Shown piece by piece: positions 28,184 to 36,363 of a DNA stretch of 64,000 bases. The stretch is from an uncultured bacterium (GTDB taxonomy: Bacteria; Planctomycetota; JAJSAM01; JAJVHW01): assembly GCA_937996235.1 (NCBI GenBank), contig CALKVK010000038.1, positions 124,001-188,000 on the forward strand, read 5' to 3'. Below the pieces are notes generated by a model. It did not search any database, had not been told where the DNA came from, and was given only the letters and a program-made list of their open reading frames with translations. The translations under genes and the position numbers were made by a program. Within the stretch, counting starts at the first letter, position 1; every line of letters begins with the position of its first letter.

Positions 28184-29316
28184 TGGACGAGCCGCGCACC
28201 CTGGTCTTCGTCTTCCTGCGGGGCGGCATGGACGGTCTGAACACCGTCGTCCCGACCTTCGACGAGCGCTACCGCGCGCTGCGGCCGACGCTCGCGCTCT
28301 CGGCCCGCCGCGCGGGTCTCGCGGAGAGCGGGAAGGCGCTCCCCCTCGACGAGCGCTTCGCCCTGCACCCGTCGCTCGAGCCGCTGCTGCCGCTCTACCG
28401 CGACGGCCGCCTCGCGATCGCGCACGCCGTGGGGTCGGACGACGACACGCGTTCGCACTTCGAGGCGCAGGACCAGCTCGAGCACGGCGCGTCGGTCCGC
28501 CGGCCCCTCGCGGGCGGGTTCCTCGCGCGCTGGCTGCGGACGCGCGAGGACGCCGGGGCGCTCTCGGCGCTCGCCTTCGGGCGTGCCGTGCCGGAGTCGC
28601 TGCGCGGCGCGCCGTCCGTGACCGCGCTCGAGTCGCTCGCGGACATCCGCCTGAACACGGTCGCGGGCCGCGAGCGGCGCTTCGCGGAGGCGCTCGGCAG
28701 CCTCTACGCGGAGCGCCGCGCCCCCGGCGGTGCCGAGCTCGCCCGCGCGGGACGCGACGCGCTCGCGCTCCTCGAGCGCGTGCGGGACGTCGGCAGCTCC
28801 GCGGAGCCGGGCGTTTCGTACCCGGACTCGGCGTTCGCCCGCTCGCTGTCGCAGATCGCCCGGCTCGTGCGGGCCGAGGTCGGTCTCCGCGCGGCGGCCG
28901 TCGACCAGGGCTTCTACGACTCCCACGTGGCGCAGGACCCGCTGCTCTCGAGCCAGCTCGCGCAGCTCGCCGAGGGTCTGGCCGCCTTCGACGCCGACCT
29001 GGGGACGCTGCGCGAGCGCGTCACCGTGGTCTGCATGACGGAGTTCGGGCGGCGGACCTACGAGAACGCGGGCCTCGGCACGGACCACGGCCGCGCGAGC
29101 TGCGCGTTCCTGCTCGGCGGAGGCGTCCGCGGCGGCCGGGTCGTCGCCGACTGGCCGGGCCTCGGGGACGACGACCGCGAGGGCCCGGGGGACCTGCGGG
29201 TGACCACGGACTACCGCGACGTCCTGTTCGAGGTGCTCGCGCGGCGCTTCGCCGCCGCCGACCCGGAAACGGTCTTCCCGGGCCTCGTCCACCGGGCTCC
29301 CGGCCTCGTCGCGTGA
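28183..29316 (+). CDS. DUF1501 protein
   Basis: 377 residues. LVFVFLRGGMDGLNTVVP at the N-terminus, the DTRSHFEAQDQLE segment, VVCMTEFGRRTYENAG and GTDHGRASCAFLLGGGV are diagnostic of DUF1501, a family related to alkaline phosphatase/sulfatase folds by sequence pattern. It has no signal peptide of its own, so it may be exported with its DUF1800 partner or stay inside. The start overlaps the DUF1800 stop by one base. The pair is abundant in planctomycetes and other marine or soil bacteria. Confidence 0.92.
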   Translation: MDEPRTLVFVFLRGGMDGLNTVVPTFDERYRALRPTLALSARRAGLAESGKALPLDERFALHPSLEPLLPLYRDGRLAIAHAVGSDDDTRSHFEAQDQLEHGASVRRPLAGGFLARWLRTREDAGALSALAFGRAVPESLRGAPSVTALESLADIRLNTVAGRERRFAEALGSLYAERRAPGGAELARAGRDALALLERVRDVGSSAEPGVSYPDSAFARSLSQIARLVRAEVGLRAAAVDQGFYDSHVAQDPLLSSQLAQLAEGLAAFDADLGTLRERVTVVCMTEFGRRTYENAGLGTDHGRASCAFLLGGGVRGGRVVADWPGLGDDDREGPGDLRVTTDYRDVLFEVLARRFAAADPETVFPGLVHRAPGLVA

Positions 29317-29445
29317 GCCGGCCGCGGTTCCACGAGCCTGCCGGGGTGCGCTGGACTTCGTCTCCCGGGCACTGCATGATGGCCCGCCGGGACGGGTTCG
29401 AAGCCGCGCCGGGATCGGCGCTCCCTCAGGGATCGGAGTCGTAGC

Positions 29446-29946
29446 GTGAGTCTGGAGAAGGCCAGGGCGTGGATGCGTTCGGAGGGGCGGCGTGACATCG
29501 CCGAGGGACGCAGCGCACGCGAGATCGAGGTGCTCGACCGGATCTGCCGGATCGCCCTCGACCTCGACGGCGTCGTCCTCCACCAGGGCGCGAAGGCCGG
29601 CGTCGCCGGCGAGCAGCCCGACCTCATGTTCGGCCGCCGCAAGGAGGGACGCAAGACGCCGGTGCTGTTCGCCGGCGTGACGCTGCGTCCGACGGGCGCC
29701 GAGTGGTTCCGGCGCTCGCCGCGCCCGGACCCGGACGTCGTGCGCCTGCACGTGCGCATCACCGAGGTCGGCGCGAACCGCAGCGAGCTCGCGTATCTCG
29801 TGCAGAACGACGACGCGCCGAAGCCCGATCCGGAGTGGCGCTGGATCGACGTGCCCGACACGCTCGACGTCTCGGGCGACGAGCTCCTCGACCTCATCGA
29901 GGACTCGTACCTCGAGGCCGGCGGCACCTCCCCCGTCGGCATCTGA
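29446..29946 (+). CDS. Hypothetical protein
   Basis: 166 residues, not recognised. It begins with GTG in a position without a clear Shine-Dalgarno sequence. An N-terminal helical part (ARAWMRSEGRRDIAEGRSAREIEVLDRI is the visible stretch) precedes beta strands with VRLHVRITEVG and a final acidic helix DELLDLIEDSYLEAG. It is soluble and has no cysteine pair. It faces the convergent lipoprotein gene 21 bases away. No function can be offered. Confidence 0.6.
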   Translation: MSLEKARAWMRSEGRRDIAEGRSAREIEVLDRICRIALDLDGVVLHQGAKAGVAGEQPDLMFGRRKEGRKTPVLFAGVTLRPTGAEWFRRSPRPDPDVVRLHVRITEVGANRSELAYLVQNDDAPKPDPEWRWIDVPDTLDVSGDELLDLIEDSYLEAGGTSPVGI

Positions 29947-29967
29947 TCCCGCCGCCGACGGCGCGGC

Positions 29968-30396
29968 TCAGCGCGGCAGCCACCAGATCGGTGTCGGCCG
30001 CTGCATGGGCAGCCCCATCGTCGAGCCGAAGTTGGTGTACGGGCCGATGGCGCCCGGCTCCGAGACGACGCCCGTGCCGAAGCCGGTGAGCAGGCCGACG
30101 ACGGCGTTCACCGGCAGGAAGACGAGTCCGAGCACGGGCATCCGGTCCTCCTCGAACCCGGCGCCGATGCCGTCGACGGTCCCCTTGGCGGTGCCGCCGA
30201 TGATCTTCCAGGGCCACCAGACGAGGTTCTTCGGCACGACGAGCGCGTAGTCGCCGAACCCGGCCTCCGGCCGCGTCGACTGGAACCCACCCTCGCCCGA
30301 CTGGGCCGCCGGCGCCGGGGCGCCGGTCGAGGCGCAGCCGGCGAGCAGCGCTCCGGCGAGCAGGGTCGCAAGTGCGGCGCGAGAGGACGTGGCCAT
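29968..30396 (-). CDS. Small lipoprotein
   Basis: 142 residues. The signal peptide ends in lipobox LLAGC (C21). After a 20-residue Gly/Ala/Ser spacer, the mature part has WWPWKIIGGTAKGTVDGIGAG and a hydrophobic segment VLGLVFLPVNAVVGLLTGFGTGV, so it may sit against or in a membrane. The family was not identified. GGAGGATCCC precedes the ATG. Its TAGGCT -10-like box is one end of a 34-bp palindrome. Confidence 0.7.
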   Translation of the reverse strand: MATSSRAALATLLAGALLAGCASTGAPAPAAQSGEGGFQSTRPEAGFGDYALVVPKNLVWWPWKIIGGTAKGTVDGIGAGFEEDRMPVLGLVFLPVNAVVGLLTGFGTGVVSEPGAIGPYTNFGSTMGLPMQRPTPIWWLPR

Positions 30397-30428
30397 CGGG
30401 ATCCTCCGTCGGTGGGCGGGGCGCGAGC

Positions 30429-30462
30429 CTAGCCGGGACTGTTCATGAATGGTCCGGGCTAG
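30429..30462. promoter_or_regulatory. 34-bp near-perfect palindrome in the lipoprotein promoter region
   Basis: Centred on TTCATGAA, with outer arms CTAGCC and GGCTAG. Of 17 symmetric pairs, 14 are Watson-Crick, two are G-T and one mismatches. Each half matches the intergenic motif RTGAAYnnTSCSGGYTA. The left half contains minus-strand TAGGCT, 29 bases upstream of the lipoprotein start. The palindrome also lies just past the mcsB stop, so operator, terminator or repeat element are all possible. Confidence 0.6.
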
Positions 30463-30483
30463 CCGCGGACCGTCACGATCGTG

Positions 30484-31566
30484 TTACAGCGCGCCCAACT
30501 TCGCGCGAAGGAGGTCCGCGCGGGCGATGTCGCGCTCGCGGGGCTCCATCACGTGCTGCGCCAGACGCTGGAGATGAGCGGGCTGCGACGTGATGAAGAG
30601 CTCGTTCACGGTCTCGATCGTGAGCGCCGACGGCAGGAGGCCCAGATTCACGCCGAGACGGATCGCCGAGAGCAGCTCGAGCGTCTCCTCGGTCGAGATC
30701 GTGCGCGCCGCGCGCAGCACGCCGTACGCGCGCCAGATGCGGTCCTCGAGCCGCGCGCGGTCGCTCTTCTCGAGCGCGTCGCGCAGCCGCCGCTCGTAGT
30801 CGATGAACTGCGGCACGACGCGGTTCAGGCGCTCGAGCACGTCCTGCTCGCTCAGCCCGAGCGCGACCTGGTTGCTGATCTGGTAGAAGTCGCCGAGCGC
30901 CTGGGTGCCCTCGCCGTAGAGCCCGCGCACCGCGAGGTTCATCTTGCTGCCGGCCTGGAACACCTTCTCGATGTGCTTGCTGTACACGAGCGCGGGCAGG
31001 TGCAGCATCACGCTCGCGCGGAGGCCGGTGCCGACGTTCGTCGGGCAGCACGTGAGGTAGCCGAAGCGGCTCGAGAACGCGTACTCGACGCGCCGTGCGA
31101 TCCGGTCGTCGAGGTCGTCGGCGAGGCTCCACGCGGCGTCGAGTTCGAACCCGCTGCGCAGCACCTGCAGGCGCAGGTGGTCCTCCTCGCAGACCATGAT
31201 GCAGACCGACTCGGAGGGCGCGTAGCAGGCGGCGCGCGGTCCGGAGCCGTGGGCCAGCTCGCGCGAGATCAGGTGGCGCTCGACGAGCAGCTCGCCGTCG
31301 AGCGCCGGCGCGCGCGCGAGGTCGAGGTACACCATCTCCTCGTCGAACTCGACGCGGCCGAGCGCGAAGCGCACGTGCTGCTCGATCTCGGCCCGCTCCG
31401 CGCCGTCGCACTTCACGGCGAAGCGGTGGTTGCGCACGTTGCGCGCGAGACGCACGCGCGACGAGATGACGATGTCGGCGTGCGCGCCGCGCGTCGAGAG
31501 CCACTCGCCGCCCGACACGCCCTCGCCGTCGAACGACTCAGCCGTCCGCACGCGCGCCCTCCGCAC
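30484..31566 (-). CDS. mcsB: Protein-arginine kinase McsB
   Basis: 360 residues. It belongs to the phosphagen-kinase family and phosphorylates arginines in proteins, which in Firmicutes marks them for ClpCP. Evidence: VISSRVRLARN near the N-terminus, VCEEDHLRLQ, and CPTNVGTGLRASVMLHLP with the active-site cysteine. It lacks the long N-terminal domain of arginine/creatine kinases. Its start overlaps the end of mcsA: GTG at 31566 follows GAGGAC, while a second GTG at 31551 follows GGAGGG and would shorten it by five residues. Neither ctsR nor clpC is in the window. Confidence 0.93.
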   Translation of the reverse strand: MRRARVRTAESFDGEGVSGGEWLSTRGAHADIVISSRVRLARNVRNHRFAVKCDGAERAEIEQHVRFALGRVEFDEEMVYLDLARAPALDGELLVERHLISRELAHGSGPRAACYAPSESVCIMVCEEDHLRLQVLRSGFELDAAWSLADDLDDRIARRVEYAFSSRFGYLTCCPTNVGTGLRASVMLHLPALVYSKHIEKVFQAGSKMNLAVRGLYGEGTQALGDFYQISNQVALGLSEQDVLERLNRVVPQFIDYERRLRDALEKSDRARLEDRIWRAYGVLRAARTISTEETLELLSAIRLGVNLGLLPSALTIETVNELFITSQPAHLQRLAQHVMEPRERDIARADLLRAKLGAL

Positions 31567-32059
31567 CGCCGACGTCCTCGCCGGACTCGCAGCGCTGCAG
31601 GCGGTCGCGCAGCCGCGCCGCCTCCTCGTAGCGCTCCTCGCGCACCGCGGTCTGGAGCTCGCGCCGCAGCTCGACGAGCCGGCGCTCGCGCGAGCGGTCC
31701 ACGGCCGACGACTCGTCGGGCGCCTTGCCGACGTGCTGGGTGCCCCCGTGGATCTTCTCGAGCAGCGGCTCGAGCGAGCTCCGGAAGACCTCGTAGCAGT
31801 GCGGGCAGCCGAGGCGGCCCCGCGAGCGGAACTCCATGTAGCCGAGGCCGCACGCCGAGCAGCGCAGGCCGCCGGGGTCGCCCGAGGCCGTCGCGGGCGT
31901 GAAGGCGCTCGAGAGGAGCCCCATCGTCTCGAGGGGCCCTTCCTGCTGCGCCGCGCACTGCTCGCAGAGGTGCGTCTCGCGGCGCTCCTGGTTCTCGAGG
32001 ATCTCGGTCAGGTGCACCGTCGCGGCGTGCTTCTGGCAGCGCTGGCACTTCTCGCTCAC
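31538..32059 (-). CDS. mcsA: McsA, protein-arginine kinase activator (UVR domain)
   Basis: 173 residues. Two zinc-finger pairs (CQRC..CEQC, residues 4-42; CSAC..CPHC, about 66-92) are followed by a UVR domain (LVELRRELQTAVREERYEEAARLRDRL, in part). McsA activates McsB. GTG overlaps the murD stop (GTGA), yet a minus-strand TAGACT box also lies seven bases upstream inside murD, so it may be made from both the operon message and its own leaderless transcript. Confidence 0.92.
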   Translation of the reverse strand: MSEKCQRCQKHAATVHLTEILENQERRETHLCEQCAAQQEGPLETMGLLSSAFTPATASGDPGGLRCSACGLGYMEFRSRGRLGCPHCYEVFRSSLEPLLEKIHGGTQHVGKAPDESSAVDRSRERRLVELRRELQTAVREERYEEAARLRDRLQRCESGEDVGGAEGARADG

Positions 32060-33444
32060 GCGCCCGAGTCTACCCCCCGCACGGCCGCGGCGAAGACCCG
32101 CCCGCGCTGCTCGTAGTTCTCGAACTGGTCCCACGACGCATGCCCCGGCGAGAGCAACAGCACGTCCCCGGGACGCGCCGCGCGGAGCGCCTCCCGCACG
32201 GCCCCCGGGAGGTCGTCGCAGACCGTGACCGCGAGCGCCGGTGCGGCGGCGCGGAGAGCGTCCGCGAGGGCCGCGCGCGTCGCGCCGTAGCACGTCACGG
32301 AGGCCGCGCGGGCCGCCGCCGCGCGCACGAGCGGCGCCGGGTCGAGGCCCTTGTCGTAGCCCCCGGCGAGCAGGTGCACGGGGGCGTCGAAGGACGCGAG
32401 CGCGAGCGCCGTCGCGTCGGGGGTCGTCGCCTTCGAGTCGTCCACGCACAGCACCCCGCCGTACGTGCCGACGGGCCGCAGCCGGTGCGGCAGGCCGGTG
32501 AAGGCGCGCGTCGCCTCGCGCAGCGCCGCGTCGGGCGCACCCACCGCGAGCGCGGCGGCCGCGGCGGACGCGACGTTCCAGAGCGCGTGCGGGCCGAGCA
32601 GCGGGACGTCGTCGCGGGCGAGCAGTTCGCGCTCCTGCCCGTCGGCGCGGGCGACGAGCACGCCGCCCCGCCAGAACACGGCGTCGCCCGCGGGGCGGGC
32701 GTCGCGCGCGGTCCACACCACGCGGCACGGCGCCGCCTCGGCGATGGAGCGCGCGCCCGCATCGTCCGCGCACGCCACGAGCACGCCGTCCGCGCCCGGC
32801 ACGATCCCGCGCTTGTCGTCGCGGTACGCGTCGAAGGTGCCGTGCCAGTCGAGGTGGTTCGGCGTCACGTTCGTGACGACGCCGACGTGCGGCCGCAGCC
32901 CCTCGCGGCGCAGCCAGTGGAGCTGGAACGACGACAGCTCGAGCACCACGTCGTGCTCGGGGCCGAGCGCGGCGAGATCGCGCAGCAGCGAGCGGCCGAT
33001 GTTCCCGCCGAGCACGGCGGCCCGGCCCGTGGACGGCGCCGCGGCGGCGAGCATCGCGTGCAGGAGCGCACTCGTCGTGCTCTTGCCCGCGCTGCCCGTG
33101 ACCCCCACGATCCGTCCGCGGCAGGCGCGCACGAACAGTCCGATCTCCGTGTCGAGGCGCACACCCGCGGCGAGCGCCGCGGCGACGTACGGGTTGCCCG
33201 GGCGGACGGCCGGGTTGACGACGACGAGGTCCGTCTCGACGAAGTCGCGCTCGTCGTGGCGGCCGAGGCGCAGCGTGACGTGCGGGCCCCGGACGGCTTC
33301 GACGGAGCGCGCGAGCGCGGCCTCGTCCTTCAGGTCGGTCACGACCACGTCGAAGCCGAGCTCGACGAGGTGGCGCGTCACGCCGACGCCCCCGTCGAAC
33401 AGACCGAGCCCCATCACCGTCGCGCGCGGACACACGTGCGGCAC
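32056..33444 (-). CDS. murD: UDP-N-acetylmuramoylalanine-D-glutamate ligase
   Basis: 462 residues. It adds D-glutamate to UDP-MurNAc-L-Ala in the cytoplasm, a peptidoglycan precursor step. Signatures: an N-terminal Rossmann-like GLGLFDGGVGVTRHL, the ATP loop GVTGSAGKSTT, VLELSSFQL, NVTPNHLDWHG with the conserved H-L-D, the CVDDSKATTPDAT loop and SPGHASWDQFENYEQRG near the C-terminus, all MurD-type. GTG at 33444 is given; a GTG nine bases further in has better Shine-Dalgarno spacing (AGGAGA). It lies between a PEGA lipoprotein and mcsA instead of in a dcw cluster. Confidence 0.93.
   Translation of the reverse strand: MPHVCPRATVMGLGLFDGGVGVTRHLVELGFDVVVTDLKDEAALARSVEAVRGPHVTLRLGRHDERDFVETDLVVVNPAVRPGNPYVAAALAAGVRLDTEIGLFVRACRGRIVGVTGSAGKSTTSALLHAMLAAAAPSTGRAAVLGGNIGRSLLRDLAALGPEHDVVLELSSFQLHWLRREGLRPHVGVVTNVTPNHLDWHGTFDAYRDDKRGIVPGADGVLVACADDAGARSIAEAAPCRVVWTARDARPAGDAVFWRGGVLVARADGQERELLARDDVPLLGPHALWNVASAAAAALAVGAPDAALREATRAFTGLPHRLRPVGTYGGVLCVDDSKATTPDATALALASFDAPVHLLAGGYDKGLDPAPLVRAAAARAASVTCYGATRAALADALRAAAPALAVTVCDDLPGAVREALRAARPGDVLLLSPGHASWDQFENYEQRGRVFAAAVRGVDSGA
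32067..32072 (-). promoter_or_regulatory. -10-like box inside murD for mcsA
   Basis: Minus-strand TAGACT, seven bases before the mcsA GTG, within the last codons of murD. It matches boxes seen before other genes here. Confidence 0.35.
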
Positions 33445-33480
33445 TCTCCTGCGTTCCGTCCCGTGGCTGCGGTCGCGCGC

Positions 33481-33996
33481 TCAGCGCGCGGAGGGAGCCG
33501 GGGGCGGCGGCGGCTCGTCCGCGGGCGCCGCGGCCGGAGCCGCCGGGCCGTCGGAGCCGCCGCGGCGGTAGGCCTCGGCCCGCGCGCGCAGCTCCGCCGA
33601 GCGGCGCTCGACCTCGGCCCGCTGCGCGTCGCTGAAGCGCTCGTCGCCCGGGTGGTACGGACGCAGCGTGAACTCGAACTCCTGCACGTCCTCGATGGTG
33701 CCCGGCCAGAGCACCTCGGCGAACAGGTCGAACGGGAACCACGTGTACCAGGGGTCGCGCAGCTCGGCGTGGGCGTCGAGGACCTCGTAGCCGGGGGCGA
33801 CGAGCGTGACGAGCCGCGTGCCGCCGAACTCGAAGGGGATCGTCGCCGGCGTGGTCGCGTCCTGTTCGGCGAGGTCGAGCAGCACGTGCGCGCCGGCGGG
33901 GTCCGAGCGCACGACCATCTTGCGCTCCACGCAGCCGCCGAGGAGCGCGGCCGCGGCCAGCGTGAGACCCGAGAGCACCGTGAACCCGCGCGTCAT
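33481..33996 (-). CDS. PEGA-domain lipoprotein
   Basis: 171 residues. The signal peptide ends in lipobox LLGGC (C22). Directly after it is a PEGA-like beta domain (VRSDPAGAHVLLD..IPFEFGGTRLVTLVAPGYE), a module found in bacterial surface proteins. A charged helix and a Pro-rich tail follow. ATG is chosen with GGAGGG six bases upstream. It is the first gene of a minus-strand set with murD 36 bases downstream, so an envelope link is natural. Confidence 0.82.
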   Translation of the reverse strand: MTRGFTVLSGLTLAAAALLGGCVERKMVVRSDPAGAHVLLDLAEQDATTPATIPFEFGGTRLVTLVAPGYEVLDAHAELRDPWYTWFPFDLFAEVLWPGTIEDVQEFEFTLRPYHPGDERFSDAQRAEVERRSAELRARAEAYRRGGSDGPAAPAAAPADEPPPPPAPSAR

Positions 33997-34061
33997 CCTG
34001 TGCCCTCCGCGGCCGTCCCGGCCGCGGGCACGATAGCACGGGCCGCGGAGCGCACGACAGG

Positions 34062-34067
34062 TAGACT
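34062..34067 (+). promoter_or_regulatory. -10-like box for the DUF4177-like gene
   Basis: TAGACT inside a hairpin-like repeat (CGACAG/CTGTCG, 34055-34071), 52 bases before the start. Confidence 0.3.
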
Positions 34068-34119
34068 GTCGCGCCGCGCCGGCCGCCCCGACCACCGGCG
34101 GCCGCTGGAGGAAGACGGC

Positions 34120-34320
34120 ATGGCCTCGCTCTGGAAGTACGACATCATCGTGGTCGACGCCGCGGACTCCACCGCTCGCGAGGAGCTCCTGTGGGACCTC
34201 GGACGCAGCGGCTGGGAGGTCTACTCCGTGCTCCCCGGCGACTACAAGACCGGCGACGCCTCCGCGCCCAAGCTCACGTTCTTCGTCCGTCGCGAGGCGA
34301 CGCACGACATCAACTTCTGA
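34120..34320 (+). CDS. DUF4177-like small protein
   Basis: 66 residues. W-K-Y-D-I-I at the start, LLWDLGRSGWEVYSVLP in the middle and LTFFVRRE at the end match the beta-alpha-beta-beta pattern of DUF4177 proteins (WEY..LNxxGxEGWELV..FxxKR). Soluble, function unknown. TGGAGGAAG lies eight bases before the ATG. It is divergent from the PEGA lipoprotein and convergent with the sulfotransferase. Confidence 0.75.
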   Translation: MASLWKYDIIVVDAADSTAREELLWDLGRSGWEVYSVLPGDYKTGDASAPKLTFFVRREATHDINF

Positions 34321-34341
34321 CGCGTCGCGCGCAGGCGCTCC

Positions 34342-35118
34342 TCAGGCGTAGCCGAGGAACGCGAGCGTCTCTCCGGCGATGCGCTCGAACGCGCGCACCT
34401 GTGCCGGCGTGAGGTCGCGGCGCCAGCGCCCGATCGACGACGTGTAGAGCGGACGCTCCACCTGCGCCGCCGACGACTCGGTGCGCTCCGGGCTGTCGTG
34501 CTCCGCGCGGTGGTAGTCGAGGACCGCCGGCTCCCACTCCTCGCCGAGCCACGCGAGCACCCGCCGCAGCTCGCGCTCGGGCTGCGCGACCAGGTCCTCG
34601 TAGCGCACCTCGGTGTAACGCTCCGTGTCGGCGCGGTGCAGCACGCCCTTCCAGACGCAGTCCACCCAGCGCTCGGCCGCGTCCTCGACGGTGTCGGGCC
34701 CCCACGACTGCGGCAGGATCGAGCACGCGACGTCGCGTCCGTCGCGGATCAGGTGGACGAAGCGCGCCGTGGGGAACAGCCGCCAGAGGTACGGCAGGCA
34801 GTGGATCGTCTGCGGCGTCTTGTCGGCCCAGCGCACCTTGCCGCGGCGCCGCATGTACGTCTCGAACCAGCCGCGGACGAAGTCGCGGAACAGCTCGTCG
34901 ACGTCGTCGAGCGCGTAGCCGAAGCCTTCCGCGCGGCGCCACCACGTGCCGCGGAAGTGCTCGTGGAACTCGCGGAAGCGCGGGTCGGCCAGGAAGTGCG
35001 ACTCCGGACCGCACGCGATGCGCGAGTGCGCGTCGAGCATCACGCGCAGGAGCGTCGTCCCGCTGCGCCCCTCGCCGCCGAGGAACACCGGATCGAACTC
35101 CATCGGGGGCAGGAGCAT
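34342..35118 (-). CDS. Sulfotransferase family protein
   Basis: 258 residues. The 5'-phosphosulfate loop FLGGEGRSGTTLLRVML near the N-terminus and the 3'-phosphate motif FVHLIRDGRDVACS are both intact, so PAPS-dependent sulfate transfer is expected. VRYEDLVAQPERELRRVLAWLG and the terminal SIGRWRRDLT are also typical. The acceptor could be a glycan or lipid, given the divergent glycosyltransferase gene 45 bases away. ATG at 35118 is preferred over 35103, which has no ribosome site. Confidence 0.88.
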   Translation of the reverse strand: MLLPPMEFDPVFLGGEGRSGTTLLRVMLDAHSRIACGPESHFLADPRFREFHEHFRGTWWRRAEGFGYALDDVDELFRDFVRGWFETYMRRRGKVRWADKTPQTIHCLPYLWRLFPTARFVHLIRDGRDVACSILPQSWGPDTVEDAAERWVDCVWKGVLHRADTERYTEVRYEDLVAQPERELRRVLAWLGEEWEPAVLDYHRAEHDSPERTESSAAQVERPLYTSSIGRWRRDLTPAQVRAFERIAGETLAFLGYA

Positions 35119-35124
35119 GCGGCG

Positions 35125-35130
35125 TATCCT
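35125..35130 (+). promoter_or_regulatory. -10-like box for the glycosyltransferase gene
   Basis: TATCCT, 33 bases before the start, within the 45-base divergent spacer. Confidence 0.35.
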
Positions 35131-35163
35131 CGCCCCCGCGCCTGCCCGTGCCAAGCGACCCCG

Positions 35164-36075
35164 ATGATCGTCCTCCTGCTGACCACCAAGAACGAGGCGG
35201 ACGTGCTCCGCGAGAACCTGGAGCACCACCTGTCGTACGGCGTGGACCACGTGGCCGTGGCGGACAACGCCAGCGAGGACGCGACGCAGGACGTGCTGCG
35301 CGAGTTCGGGGCGCACGTCTCGAGCGAGGTGTTCGACGACTTCGCGGTGCGCCAGGAGGTCCGCACGCGGCTGCTCGCGCGCGTCCGCGAGCGCCACGGC
35401 GCCGCGCTCGCGTGGGTCGGCGTCTCCGACACCGACGAGTTCCACTGGGCGGAGGGGCGCACGCTGCCCGAGCTGCTCGCCGAGGCGCCGGCCGACGCGC
35501 CGGCGCTCACCTGTCACCAGAAGCTCTTCCTGCCGACCGAGGACGACGCCGCGGAAGGTCCCGTCCACCGGCGCCAGCTCCACCGCACGAGCGGGCCGGA
35601 GAGCCCGCTGCACACGAGCTACCGCGAGGGGAAGACCTTCTACCGCGCGGCGTGGCTCGAGCGCGTCGACCACGAGCACCGCAGCCCGCGGCTGCCGCCG
35701 CCGGTCCACACCGCGCCGACGCCCACGGTGCACCACTACATGATTCGCGACGAGGACCAGTTCGTGATGAAGGTGCGGCGACTCACGGCGTGGCGCGAGC
35801 GCAGCGGACTGCGCAGCAAGCTCTGGTACCACCGCCTGCGCGCACTGCTCGGCATCCCGCTCCCGCCCTACGTGGCCGGGTTCAAGTCGGAGTGGTGGGA
35901 CGTGTGGCGGAGCGGCGGCGAGCCGGGGCTCCGCCGCTACTACCGCGAGCGCTACCGCGTGCAGTCGCGGGACATCCCGCGGCTCGTGGCCGAGGGAGCG
36001 CTCGTGCGCGATGCCGCGTTCGCGACGTGGCGCGCGCGCACGCCCGGGTTCAGGCGAACGAGCGGCGGAGCATGA
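35164..36075 (+). CDS. Glycosyltransferase family 2-like protein
   Basis: 303 residues. The opening MIVLLLTTKNEADVLRENL, VAVADNASEDATQDVL and the D-x-D-like SDTDEFHW indicate a GT-A fold glycosyltransferase of the Glyco_tranf_2_4 type. A later HHYMIRDEDQFVMK segment is common in these proteins. The C-terminal third is rich in Trp, Tyr and Arg (WYHRLR, EWWDVWR). It has no membrane helices. It is divergent with a sulfotransferase and may modify the same surface glycan. The 3' end overlaps the convergent GDT1-like gene by 26 bases. Confidence 0.83.
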   Translation: MIVLLLTTKNEADVLRENLEHHLSYGVDHVAVADNASEDATQDVLREFGAHVSSEVFDDFAVRQEVRTRLLARVRERHGAALAWVGVSDTDEFHWAEGRTLPELLAEAPADAPALTCHQKLFLPTEDDAAEGPVHRRQLHRTSGPESPLHTSYREGKTFYRAAWLERVDHEHRSPRLPPPVHTAPTPTVHHYMIRDEDQFVMKVRRLTAWRERSGLRSKLWYHRLRALLGIPLPPYVAGFKSEWWDVWRSGGEPGLRRYYRERYRVQSRDIPRLVAEGALVRDAAFATWRARTPGFRRTSGGA

Positions 36076-36328
36076 AGAGCCCGAGCACGACGAACGCCGC
36101 GCCGCCGATCCGCTCGAGCCAGCGCGCCGAGACCACCTGACCGATGGCCGCGCCGGCGGCGACCGCGATCGCGCTCGTCGCGACCAGCGCGGCGGCGCTG
36201 CCCACGAACACGGCGAGACGCCCGCCGCGGCCCGACGCCGCGAGGCCGAACGTCGTGAGCTGCGTCTTGTCGCCGAGCTCCGCCAGGAACACGACGCCGA
36301 ACGTCGACGCACAGAGCTTCCAGTCCAT
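36050..36328 (-). CDS. GDT1/TMEM165 (UPF0016) half-size transporter
   Basis: 92 residues with three hydrophobic segments and VVFLAELGDKTQLTTFGL, the E-x-G-D-K-T/S motif of the UPF0016 family, which moves Mn2+ or Ca2+. Eukaryotic members have two such repeats; single-repeat bacterial forms like this one are thought to pair. The start is ATG with GAGGTGATCC upstream. It sits 35 bases upstream of the ABC permease stop side but is a separate unit. Confidence 0.87.
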   Translation of the reverse strand: MDWKLCASTFGVVFLAELGDKTQLTTFGLAASGRGGRLAVFVGSAAALVATSAIAVAAGAAIGQVVSARWLERIGGAAFVVLGLFMLRRSFA

Positions 36329-36363
36329 GGATCACCTCGCGCGGGGACCGCGCCGGCAGAGGG

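Noticed and set aside
29380..29420. GGGTTCGAAGCC in the spacer before the 29.4 kb gene, similar to a tRNA T-arm
   Set aside because: The five-base stem does not pair and no acceptor, D-arm or anticodon arm can be drawn around it.
34007..34027. Eight-base hairpin CCGCGGCC/GGCCGCGG in the leader of the PEGA lipoprotein, considered as a riboswitch or attenuator
   Set aside because: Short, very GC-rich hairpins arise by chance in this DNA, and no second pairing or aptamer-like region is visible.
33996..34305. Minus-strand extension of the PEGA lipoprotein frame to about 34305
   Set aside because: The lipobox signal peptide and Shine-Dalgarno sequence fix the start at 33996; the upstream part lies over the convergent/divergent DUF4177-like gene.
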